From Balanoglossus misakiensis (taxonomy: Eukaryota; Hemichordata): 64,000 bases of DNA. A program made the translations under genes and the position numbers. This document shows positions 11,486 through 23,800 of this stretch, one piece after another. The notes under the pieces are model-generated. The model was not told where the DNA came from and ran no database searches. It saw nothing but the letters and a program-made list of their open reading frames with translations. Every line of letters begins with the position of its first letter. Within the stretch, counting starts at the first letter, position 1. The DNA lies in contig CM082596.2 in assembly GCA_040954595.2 (NCBI GenBank), positions 6,882,001 to 6,946,000 on the forward strand, read 5' to 3'.

Positions 11486-14331
11486 TATGCTGACCATGAT
11501 CTAGAAAAGCCACAGCTTACCTTGCATCACCTGGGCTGTCCATATCTGTTACTCTCTATGATTTGGTACTATCTTGCGCTACACATTCCTCTTGGGAAGC
11601 GAAATGGGGACTGTGTTTTCGGAATAGGTCAAGACTGCGAAAATGTCCTGCATCATCATGAAGTCGATAGGCCTCGAGGCTCCAAAACTTGAAATAGCCT
11701 GAACATGAAGATGTATTTTGTCAAGTCTGCTGTAGAGTACATGTACAATCGATTCGAGTGTTCAACTTCACAAAAACTCAGGAGTTTGGCAGAATATTTG
11801 ACGACAACTCGACGGAAAACCTACCTTACAGCCGTCTTCAATGTTTCCATTACGACCGGAACTGAACGTAACCCTGTGACCTATGACCTATGAAGCTATG
11901 CATCCTGGGAAAACCACGTTGAAGTTTTGCACGTGCGTCATTTGTTTCTAGCTGTTGTTTTATTTAACCCATGAATACCCAAAGTGATTGTTTTAGGTCG
12001 TTTACTTGATGAAATGGCTTGTTTCAGTCGGTTTATGGTCGTTTGGCTCGCTTTGGCCCGTTTTGGGTCGTTTCAACATCTATCATATGCCGGCATTTAT
12101 TTAACGTGGGTAGACATTAGACAACGTACTGTAGGCCTATATCAGAAATGTTAGAAAATCAGAAATGACAGAAGTGCCTGTCTCTTTCGACGTCAAGTTG
12201 TATAAACTCGAAGGCGGGAACTCGCAAACTTGTCGAATTCTTCCCGTGACGTCACACCACGATGAAAGGCGTTCATAGCCTGACAGACGAGGGAGGGGGC
12301 GTAGGTCACAGCATATGACCTCGTGGAAGGAGCTCAGTGTCGGGGAGGGTGTCCTCCGGGACACCCCAGCTGGGGCCCAGTGATGAAAGACACGTGACAT
12401 GAGGGGCTCTTAACAAAGTGAAAAGTGGTATTATTGTCTTTTAAATAAATAATGCTATAATGAAATATACAACCTCGGTGAAACGAACAACATGGCGTAC
12501 AAATATCGCAAGACTCTTGGCTTTTGAAAATCGAGAACGTAACCAATGTAGCAAGAAAATGAAAATTAATACGGGCTGGTATTCTCTGTACAGTTAATAG
12601 TGTCTGCTTGTATCTTTGCCACGATGAACCTACTAGTATCGAGTGTAGCCAATTTCGCACACGTCTGTCACTGTAAACGATATCGCAGTATTGCGTCAGA
12701 ACGACCGATCTTCGGGTGGGCGTAATTTTGTACGGACACGTAGGCCCTATAGCAGACAGGAGAAGGAAGCTGGAGTATCGAAATGGACGGTGGAAACGAC
12801 ACCGTTGTTTTCGAAATCAATCGTCTGGCCGACACCCAACGCGGAATACGAAACCCACTTTCTCACTGGGTGTACTACGCTTACGTCACGCACGAGACAG
12901 ATAAAAAGCGTGAAAAACACTACTATTTGTATTCATCAAAATCGAACAAATACTAGACATGGTAATTTTGTAAATAATATATCACAGAAACGCTCGAAGA
13001 ACGTTTGCCTCGATTTAAACCTCGCAATTTAGGACTTGCGATTCTGAGTTTTGCTTCACGATGGTTTACACTTTTAAAAAAATTCAAAATTTTGAAGCGT
13101 GCATTGCCCACCGTGACGTCATTACCGATAATCATACAACACGATACAAATACAAAGCAAATGTAAAATTAGCTGTTTTCGAATTCCCCTAACTATTCAT
13201 ATCTGCAAGACATAATTCACTATTATTGACGATGGAAACTTAAAGAAAATCTGAAATAACGAGTTTTATCGTCAAATTTGTTTCGGGAAGTTGTACTTTC
13301 AGCAGAGGGTTTCCATAGCGATAAATCAGAGCATTTTGAGGTAACACGGTTCAATGACGTCATTGCATGCAAATGTAGTGTGATATATCTCGCATTATTG
13401 CTATTTCGAGGGTGGCTGTCCGAACACCCCCTATCCCGAATCTCAACACGTGACCAGTGTCTGTCACAGAAACAGCTGGGCGGCGTAACGACCACTTTTG
13501 CCTCAATTCAACAACATTATTTACAGAGAATACAAACAATTAACCAGCCTCGCATGTACACATACCTATCATTATATACAAAAAATTATGAGAGCTGAAA
13601 CTCACTGTACGCGTGCTGTTTACACCATGAGTCATTTCGGAGGGCATTCGCAGAAAAATACAGATTTTGAACCTATTCAATTGTACAGTAAAAATAAAAA
13701 CAGCTAAAATATCTATAACAATCATTGATATAAAGATCTCGGTTTGCTTTTGGTTACCGGTCAGGCAAATTTGACATTGCTTCAAATACAATGTGTAAGT
13801 GTAATATCACCGGTATATACTTCACATAGGACCGACAACCACCAGATTTTCATCACAGCCCCTATTTCTTAAATACGCCCAAATGCATATATAAAGACAA
13901 GATGTTATAGACTCAAATTTAAAAGAAGTGGCTTGAAATTTTAATACTGATTCGGCAAGGCTTATGAAACGCGGACTCTCAGTCCGGTCCTTCACGTCCG
14001 GTCCCTATCATGTCCATGCATGCATTGCGCGAAAAATTGAAATCATTGATCAGAACCAGGTGTTCTTTTTATGTCCAGAGCGTGGCATTATGGGAAAAAA
14101 GTACACGCGTTGCTGAATGTCCAATTCCATTCATTTATACAAGTCTTCGCTTATCCTGTTCAGCAGCTCAATCGCCGTTTTTGGTGATTCTTCCTGGATG
14201 TCTGACTCCTTCTCAAACGATAGCGTTCTGGAAAGAATAGAAACGTCCTCGTTCGAGGCGAACTGGGCATCCTCGTCCGGGAATGGATTTTTTTTAAAAA
14301 AAACGCAACGACACCGCGCCGGCCGCACAGG

Positions 14332-14805
14332 TTACGAGTAGTCGTTGCACGTGTGGATGGTCTTCCTCGTCGTGCACGTGTCACAGTTCACCACGCAGCA
14401 CCAATGGAAGCGACACTTGCAGTTCTCCGTCACCACTATCGTCTGCTCCGTGTAGCCGCGCCCGCAGCACAGCAGGTCGCAGCCGCCGATGCCCAGCGAC
14501 GTGTTGTTGCAGCCCCTGCCGGCCGTGCCCAGGGACCCCACTTTCCGGCTGGGCTCGCAGAAGTCCGGCGAGTCGGCTATGTAGACCAGGTCGTCCTTCC
14601 CCGGCGGCTTGATGGTGTCCCCGCCCTCGGGCAGCAGTCCCTCGCCGCTGTTCCCGCCGATGACCTTCGCCGCTCCGTTGAATTTGTCCTTGAGCAAATC
14701 GCCGACGTCCCGGAAAACCGGCATTTTCTTCCAACACGTCTTCACCGTACACGATCCGGACAGCCCGTGGCACTTGCACTCGACCCTCATATTGTCTTTA
14801 ATTGC
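14332..14805 (-). CDS. Wnt6: Wnt6 exon 4 (C-terminal exon)
   Basis: The exon begins after the acceptor TTTCAG (AG at 14807-14806) in phase 0, reading A-I-K-D-N-M-R-V-E-C. It carries CKCHGLSGSC, the FRDVG and FNGAAKV segments, PPGKDDLVYIADSPDFC, CNNTS (N-glycosylation site), LLCCGRGY and the terminal CRFHWCCVVNC domain, ending at TAA (14334-14332). This half contains the serine used for O-acylation and the cysteine-rich domain that contacts Frizzled in other Wnts. Confidence 0.95.
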   Translation of the reverse strand, partial: AIKDNMRVECKCHGLSGSCTVKTCWKKMPVFRDVGDLLKDKFNGAAKVIGGNSGEGLLPEGGDTIKPPGKDDLVYIADSPDFCEPSRKVGSLGTAGRGCNNTSLGIGGCDLLCCGRGYTEQTIVVTENCKCRFHWCCVVNCDTCTTRKTIHTCNDYS

Positions 14806-17800
14806 CTGAAATCGGAATAAGAAAGCGAAAATGTGAACACGCTTCTTAATATTGGCCAAGAGAAATTATGACACTAACTTTTCAGAAAGATATCACCAAA
14901 AAATCGTGATGACACGATTCCATCAAACATCAACAAGAACACCAGTAGTCATACAATTCTGAGAAAACACCATATTCAGTGTTACCGGACAATTTGCCAA
15001 ACTATGAACGGAACCACAGGGGCATCTATATATGAGACAATGCTATTACTTTCTCGTCGATTAAAAGAAATACCGATGTAAGAAAATATCGGTGCAGAAT
15101 GAGTTCCGACGGTAAGGGGAGAACCATTTGATTTCGGGAGGGGTGATTTGGGTATGTCATCATTTTTTCAGCCACTGTTCCAGCATTTTTTTCTTTGTCA
15201 GTTATACTTTTTTCTCATGGCATTGCAGAAGGAAATCCCCCGAACTATCTGCCAACATTTTTTCCACCCCCTACAGAGTTGAAATGGTTCGTCCCTTACA
15301 GGATACGTGGGCTAGATTTATTGCAGCGCCAGGCTAAAATATATGTGTTATCTATTTGGACGTGACACACTGTTTATGTGCGAGGAGACAGCTTGATTAT
15401 TGAACGTTAGTGTGATTTGCTTGGCAGGGCAACGTACACTCCGCGACGCTGCGAACAGGAATGTGTATTTTCCTGGCCAACGTTTCGAACCGGGTGCTAT
15501 TTTCGTCCGTTCAAAGTAATTTTCCCTCAGTATGCTAAAGGTCAGAAGGGCTGTAATTGGCGAGAGCGTGGCTGGACATCCGGCCAAGTCTCATAAGTAT
15601 TATCGCACTCTCTGAAATAGGAGCGCTGTCGTGGAAAAATGGGCGATGTGGTTTATAGATTGGAGCCTCTCACAGACGGCAGGGCGTGAATTATTGGTGG
15701 CATACTGACAACTTATTTTGAAAGGAAATAAGTAAGGAAACCATCCCAAATTAAACAGGGCACCCTAAAACGGCAGCTATATTATTTCGGGCCTCAGAGC
15801 AGTGAACTGTAATGTTACGAATCGCAATAACAGTGATAGGCATGATTTGAGATGACCTTATCAACGAGAATTGTGTTTATTTAGATATGATATGTTTACT
15901 CTGAGCTACCAGAAACGCTAAACAGTCAACCATGGACTTCAAACTGAAGACTCATTACCATCACAGACCATACCAACATTTCTTTAGTAAAATCTCGGCC
16001 TTCTCAGCGGGAACTTCGCGGAGAATTAAACAGACACGAAAATCGTGAACTCTGTGACCGCGTCCTTCGCCAGCTAAATTACGCGAGCGCGAGCGGCGCG
16101 CTCGGGTGTCGTAACCGAACCCGAGCCTCCTCCAATTCGATCCGAGTTAATTGCTTCAAAGAACAAAGATACAGCGATAAGGCCACTCGACCACTGAACC
16201 CGGCTTGTCCTCTTAGTGAGGTGATACTCGATGGGAAAGTTAGACAGCGTGGGGGCTGGTGGTGATGATGATGGCGAACGGAATTGCTGAAGGCGATGAT
16301 GGAATATTAATAAGAAGCACGATTTCGTACGGTAAACTGATTACACAGATATCGGGCCAAAATAGAAACCTGTCGTATGACGCACGTGACCTGTCAATCA
16401 AACGCTGCGGTTTAGTGATTTTTGTAAATTTATTAATCCTCGATTGCTTTACTAATGTGATTGATGATCTGTGCGGCACTAAGGGTAATTTTATCAGTGG
16501 AAATGAGAAACTCGAACCCCGCCAGGCTAAACAGATTGAGACGGGCATAGATAGGAAAATATACAACCACAGATTGATGGATATATTTAAGATGGCAAGA
16601 TGGGATAAATAGATATGTAGATTTGTGCAGAGACGAATAGACGACAAACATCATATAGGTGTTTGTCGCCTATTCCTTACTGTTTCCAACATGCAAGTAT
16701 TTAGTATCAACAAACAAGGACAACATTCGGCAAAATCGAAAGCAAAGTTCCGGACACTTGTAACACGTGACTGCTTGAGGCAGACCCGACCGCAGCGTCA
16801 AAGCAATCGAACCACGGTGAACTTTGAACCCACCCAAACCTGAAGCAATAAATCAACAACCTGGAAGACGTCGGACACACGTTTTTTTTCAAGTAGTCAT
16901 TTTGCACGAGTTTGGGTTTGGTTTCGTTACAGTGTTGTCTGATTGACTTGAAAAAGGTGAAAGAAAGAAACACCGCTAAAAGTTGTAGAGCTGAGCATTG
17001 TGAACCAAGATTTGATACCAGCCACGCGGCGTCTGCGAAATTTCGTTATTACAACATGTACTCCACGTACATGTATATAGACCAAACATTCAAACGACCA
17101 ATATGCGTGCACGCGATACTCTCCAAACAAAATGAAAAGTACAGTACACCATGGTACACACCAGTATCGAGTACTTCGCCGTATTTATAACAGATATTTT
17201 TGGGTGCCCGAGAAATAAAATCCCGCGATAGCATGAACTTAAAATACTCTCGTGTTTGTCTGGAATAGCCAGTTAATATTATTCTGCGCCAGTTCCTGGG
17301 ATCTTTACCTAAATTTCATATCACGTGACAGACATCGACGCAAAATTGGTGGGGGGAAGAACTTCTGGGGGATTTCTTAACTGAAATTTGTTTTGCTAAA
17401 ATTCGTAACATACAGCGAGGGATTTTGTCTAACGCACAGAAGAAGGCCCAGAGATTAAAGCTAAGAATCAACTCCGATCACAGTTAAACTTTGTCCAGAG
17501 TAGCGAAAAAAGTCACCTGCCAAGTTGAAGAAGGTCAAGCCGAGGTCACCAGAGGGATTGGGCCAGAGCACGGCCCCAACGACTGCAATTTGCAAAACAA
17601 ACATTTTGAGGAAAATTCATTTGGTCGCCCCCGAGGCGGCAAATCCTCCACTGGTCTTGGAAGCGAAAAGGGACACCGCCGTCCCCGTCAATTTATGACG
17701 TTGTTCCGAAATCGCGGAGTTAAAATTTACCGCCAGGATGCGTGATCCACGCCCTGGTGAAATACCGTTGTACTTTGAACTTCAAGTTCATATTTTTCTG

Positions 17801-20800
17801 ATGTGGAGAAAGGATGATCACAACAGAAGAAATTCAGGCTTTGCGATACTAATTAAAATATGCGTGGTTATGAATAAATGTTCATTTTCTTCTGATTGTC
17901 AAGTGATAGATCATCATAAAATAAACTGTCATGGTTGATAACACTACTGATATTGGAAATATTTGGTAGAGAGACCCTCTGGGTATGCCTGGCCGGATTT
18001 GGCTCTCAACACAAGACAATTTTCCACATATGCTACGTGTCTTGTCCCGCCGTAAATAAGACAACTCCATCCAACAGTTAAATTATCCGTCTGGGGGAGA
18101 TAAATGGGGCAAGGAATTCTCACGACACTTGGACATCGTTAAATAACACAGTCTTCACTTTTAGTGGACGTGCTTGTTTTGGTTTTAAAATATTATGGTT
18201 CGGGAATTATTGGGTTTCGGCGAACCTTATGTTTATGGCCCTGTGCGAGATTGCACGTTGGCCGGGCCTTCGCACGTGGTATCATTGGGACCAATGTACT
18301 AGCATCTCGGCGTTATGTCAATCGCTCGACCTCTAGACTTATAATCTGCCACAATCCGTCCCCGACCGTGTTTCCTCGCCTTGTTGCTCGTGTGTTCTCA
18401 TTGGCTTTGCAAAATACCACCGAGCTCAAAAAGTGTTTTACATTATATTGATACCGACGGTTTTCAAACACCCGTCGTACGAGGAAGGGAAATTGTAATT
18501 CACAACGGGCGCCACGACTTTCTCTTTCATGAAAAGGGTGGTAAAAAACTCCAAAATACTCGATTTTTTTTCATAGACAGAGTTAACACGAGCTAGGTCG
18601 TTGACTTTTCAAGGTCAAGTTCGCACACATGCGTGTCGGAGAAACCAATCAGCCCAGGAACAGGTGTTCACCCTATCTAGTTGCAAATGTGGTCATGGCA
18701 AAAATGCATAAACCTAATAAAAATCTCATCTCGTCAATCCCGACATATATGTGGATCAGCACGAACTGTGCCCCTCCCATGGAAGATATTTCACGTGCGG
18801 AGGCGGCATGGTTTCATTATGAGAGATGATCTTTTGCTCCGAAGTCTCGAGTCAGAAGTCCGTTCACCTCCGTGGCCCGCATCAAACGCAATCGTCTGAA
18901 ATTAATGACAGCTCAAGAACTCCTTGACCCAAAGAAAACAAACCAATAAAATGATAACGATCTTCGCGTGGCAATGTGACGTAATCAGACCCACGCCTGC
19001 TTCCGATCGACCTGGGCCCTTGATTTTAAGGAGAGGGGGAATGCTTTGCTGGTGACGTCACTCTGTCGGTTAGCTTTGCCGTATACACTAGGGGGGAATA
19101 TGATTTATTCTATATAACAACCAGGCAACATGTGGTATGCGTGGGTTTACGTTTGAAATGTAATGTTATTTTCCTCTTTTCGTGGTCGTTGATTTTGTTG
19201 GCTTTTTCGACGACGACGACGACAACAGTTAAAATTTGCTGTGTCATGGTTATTTCTCCACGACAACCCTGTCTCTTTTCTCATCACTGCACATGCGTCC
19301 TTGACCAAAAGATTACTTTAACGCAGGCTGTTCTAAATTTTTCATCTCTCCGCCCTTGCGAGGGGTACCGGCGCGGCGGATACTGTAACAAGACTACAAG
19401 CGTCACGATTACTCGTCACAAACAAACCGATTTGACAGTACGCATCTTTCGCGCTTTCCACTTCGATATTTTAGTGTCCCCGTTCTCTCGACTGACAGAA
19501 AATTATGCTTCGCGTGAGGCATGTGCAAGTAAATCTCTAACAAGGTCGGAAAGTCCGCGGAGTGGTTTGTGGTGTCAGTCTATGAGCCGCTTCAGAAAGA
19601 CTGTTGCTGCCGCGAAAATATGGTTACAATATTCCAGATAACATCTGAGCCTGAGAAAATTCTTACTTTTAATTCAAATTACCCATTGGTCAAAATACTA
19701 GTATTATCTTCCCGATTCTCAGTGTTAAACAGTGGGCGTGGCTTTATATCGTTGGATGAAGACTAGGATCTATTATCATGTAAATGTAGCGGATGGATGA
19801 GCAAGGATCGTGCGACCAAAGGAAAAATACATGAAACAAGTCCATGTTTGTATTGAGCTTATCATATTCAATATGAGGTATTGCCGATATTAAGGGTGAG
19901 GTCCCCAAAGAGGGGAAACTCGATGATTTTTAAGTAGGGGCGTTGACGCGCAACTCTGTGCGGATTAACATGCTTACACCTGTGGATAGCGGAGGTAACA
20001 CACCCGTTTTATCGGGTAAGACGATTTGGCCGACAATGGGGACACCATGTTGTAAGGGGGATCCTTTCCGTTCTGGAAGTTCCCCCTCTCAAAATACTTA
20101 TAATGCCGAATCTCTTTACTGACAAATAAACCTTTCCTCTTATTCTACGAGAAAACTTCTCTCTTTCCTTTTTGTTTTGTCGTAGAACACGCGTAATGGT
20201 TTCCATAGGCTCGAATGATTCGAAGAGGTGAACGGCCAAAATGCGTCATCTTCTCGGTGGGCGAAATGGCTGCCGTGGAAATGGCCAATTTCGCCGCCTA
20301 GCACCAGTACGCGTTCGGCGGTTGTCGACAGTGCATTTTGGCGTGTCAAGCGGCTCTTTTCATGTCGCCGGGAATGCCATGAATCCCGCGGCGGCGAGTT
20401 AATTAAGTTAGCGTGCGAAATGCTTAATTTTTTCCAGAATGGCGACGGCGACACCTTTTTCAGAAAGGGGAAAGCTAGTACATTGATAAAAAATCGACAC
20501 CGGTATGTGAATGCGGAGATGTCCAGTTTACACCAACCCCACGATGGGCCAGCCCGCTAATCGACGTCATCCGAACGTCCTCGCGAAAAGCCTGTCCACA
20601 AAAGCGGTACTTGACGCGTCGCCTGCCTTTTAATACAAACCGCCTCATTATGACGTCAGGGGGAAAACGCTTCGTTTTCAGTTGCGCATACCTCACTGCA
20701 GTGTTTCCAATTCAACGTACAAACAAAAACCAATCGCGACAACGCGCTGGACGTCCGAGAAAAATGCCCGTCACACTCACTATCGCCCATTATCAATAGC

Positions 20801-23800
20801 TTGATTAAGTGCTTTGAATAATTTAAATAACTCGAGTGTAGCAGCGAAAGTTATCGCCATTGAAAGACGGTGTTACTGTTCACGGGCTTTAGATTGATCG
20901 GAGGTGACAACTAGTTCGCTTCGGTGATCTGACAAGCAGGGGATGTTAGGTGAAAAAACAAAAGTTGATCTCACTACAAGGCCTTTCTCACGAGGCACTG
21001 GACTAACGTTCAGATTATACTAAGTATTCTATCTTGATAATAGTCGTTGCCCTGTAGACCAGCAGGCGATAAATTGTGTCTTTGAAAAAATGTTCATTTT
21101 GGGGGGAAAGTGGTTCGAACTTCCGTGGTAAAAAGTAATTATGAGAACTTATAAATGGATGAGACACGCAAATTTGTCCTGACATCATTTTCGCTTCATG
21201 ACTTGTAAAACCAGACTCCATTTTGGATTATGTATATTCAGAATGCGACTGTTTTCGGTATACATAAGTCTGTTCGGGGTGACGGCGCTACGTGCGTACT
21301 CATAGTTAGGCTGTCTCGAAGACCCTGCCAAATAGATTTACGGTTTCAAAAACAAACACGTGATTGGGAAGCGTCTTGTTGCGTGCCTTTCAACAACTGG
21401 AGGCGGAATGTTGGTTTGACATTTTTAACGTTTTGAAACGCCCGAACTGCACTAACCAGATGTATTCAGCGACAGGAGAGAAAAAAAACGCAGGAAGCAT
21501 GTTCTAGTTTTTGCTAATGGTATTTGGACAACGTTCACCCTTTGATCGCCATATTTTTCTCTGTCAAAGTACGTTCGCGTCCTCAAACGACATATTTTAA
21601 CAAGTTTACTCCACTGAATTCGAGGGTAACGCGGGAAGCAGCCGGTCCATTCGTGGTGTTATGACTTCAACGCGACGCGAGCTGGAAGGGCAGTTTCTTT
21701 CTTCGCTGTGTTAGTTTGACATTGGCCCAGGGGGCTTCTCACTAGGGGTCACCAATGTATGACCCATACTTATACCCCATTCTCAGAAGAGCAAAAAAAA
21801 TACAAATACACTATTGGATCGGGCCGCCTGTAACTCGACCCGCCAAATCGCTACTGTAGCCAAACGGCTGTCATTGTGACCCGGGTAGCTCTAAAGCAGT
21901 GGTATATAAGAATATTTAATCGAACGTGGAATTTCCACCAGATCCTGACCCGCCCATATTTCTTTCTCCCTATTGATACCAGACCAAAAAAACTTCAAAA
22001 GCGAAGGAGCTATCCTGGAATTAGAACCTCCCATTCACAAGGAGAGCCATTGATCTGATCTGATTGTGGGTTATCGCGTCTTTATCTGCTGGGAGCAGTC
22101 AAGAGTAATGGGGGAGTTTATCGTATTGTGACAAGCTATTCCATGCATGTCGTCATCTTTGTTCGCGATTGCTGTCGTCTCGTGTTATTTGTTTGCGCGT
22201 GGAGAAGGAGACAGGCCAGCTTTGACTTGGCTGATTTGGACCAAACTGCGCCATTTGCATGTTTCAAGTGCAGGTCCGAATCAAAAGAATTGAAAACTTA
22301 CTCACAAGTACAGCTAGTCTAGTATCTAGCCGTGTTTTGTCCATGGACAATACACGACTGAATACAAGACTACAGTACAGCGGATATTCATATTGCACTC
22401 GGTCTATACATTAAAACTTGACTATGGCCTAAACTAATTTTCTACATTAGGCTGTGGCCGTGTACACAGTGAAAATAGCTTATAGTTTGATGATTTCATG
22501 ATGTCTATGTAAGTTTTAGTGTTTAAAAACTGGTCTATGGGGATATTGTGACGGTTAAGCTACTGCAATTTGGTACATCTTGGTCACCGCTAATCGCTAT
22601 GATTAAAGATGCCCGACTTTGAAGATGGCTGACTCGTGTAAGAAGCTTCAAAGCTGAGATAATTTTACGTCATTTTTCAGACTATCACTTGGCGCCATTT
22701 CAGTTGACAGGCGACGACAAGGGGCAAAGAGGCAGGATCAGGGATCAAACGATATCAAGCAGCAAGAGCGCGCGGGTGTATGTATTAGGAGAACGGGGAG
22801 GCTACTCACCAGTCGACCCGCCTCGTTGTTGTGCAGATTAATCAGCGTCTTCACGTCGCTGCGCCGCTTGTCCTGCGCGTCCATGAACTCCTTGGACTTC
22901 TGGTAGCCGAAGTCGATGTTGTCGGCGCAGCCGCCCCACTCCCACGTGCCGTTGGAGCTGACCTGCCCCACCATGGTGTCGTCGCAGCCGCACTGCAGCA
23001 GTTCGCCCATGGAGCACGCCTGCGTCACCGCGTAGGTCACGCCGGCAGACGTCACGGCGCACACGAACGCCGTCTCCCTCGTGTCTGCAAAAAGAAGGGA
23101 ATTATCAGACATTTACAAAAAAATGAGCCGAAACATTCAATGTACAATCAAATCTGTGTTAGTGGACACCTCTATATAGTGGCCACTTTGTCATAGTCCC
23201 TGTGAAATTTATAATACATTAATTGACATGTCCATAAAGGCCACCTGTGTATAAAGGCCAGTTTCTTAAACTGGCCTTTATATTCAGGTCCATTGACTGG
23301 CAACTATTTACTGTAGTTCATTTCTTGCGTTGGACCTTGGATAGCCTACTGTCCATGATCGGACCTTTTCCCCTTCCCCGAGTAATCGCACTGACTTTAT
23401 AATAAACACGTGTCCAAATATGTCAACGTGCACATGTCATCATTTTAAGCAGAACTGGCATCCAAAAGTTACATCTACAAGTGGGCCAGTCAATGCCCCT
23501 ACTTCTACTGACAAAATTGGCTTCAGTCATCCATGATTGCGTGCTTCCATCTTTAGAAAAATATAAAATGGGTCGTGTGTTAGACACAATTGCTTAACAG
23601 AAACTGTCTGCAGATTCTCGAGCCACCATTTCACATTTGTGATAGCTTTTCTCAACTACAGCGGGTTCACCGCCCCCGCCCCCCCCCCATCCATTTATCT
23701 ACCAAAATCACACCATGTATTGAGTTCTATGCGAACTACTATTCGGGACATTTGAACGAAACACAATCATCGATTGGACCGAGAAACAACGAACTCGCAG

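Larger units (their letters stand above)
791..14331. other. Wnt1-Wnt6 convergent intergenic region
   Basis: The two genes are tail to tail across 13.5 kb. No open reading frame here resembles a known protein. Wnt1's 3' untranslated region presumably occupies the first few hundred bases, but I see no AATAAA in the first 400 nt after its stop. On the Wnt6 side the nearest candidate signal is an ATTAAA on the minus strand at 13945-13940. The rest holds poly-C (2721-2732), a CT tract (7814-7862), a TATA-box promoter candidate (9624), AC and GTAT microsatellites (10582-10688), a 20-G run (11063-11082) and a cluster of TACATGTA palindromes (11427-11485). Several short stretches near 2480-3310 contain GCCGCCAT or AAGATGGCGG, motifs common in invertebrate dispersed repeats. 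Confidence 0.7.

Noticed and set aside
21108-21125. GTGGTTCGAACTTCC as a tRNA B box
   Set aside because: No matching A box, acceptor stem or anticodon arm could be folded around it.
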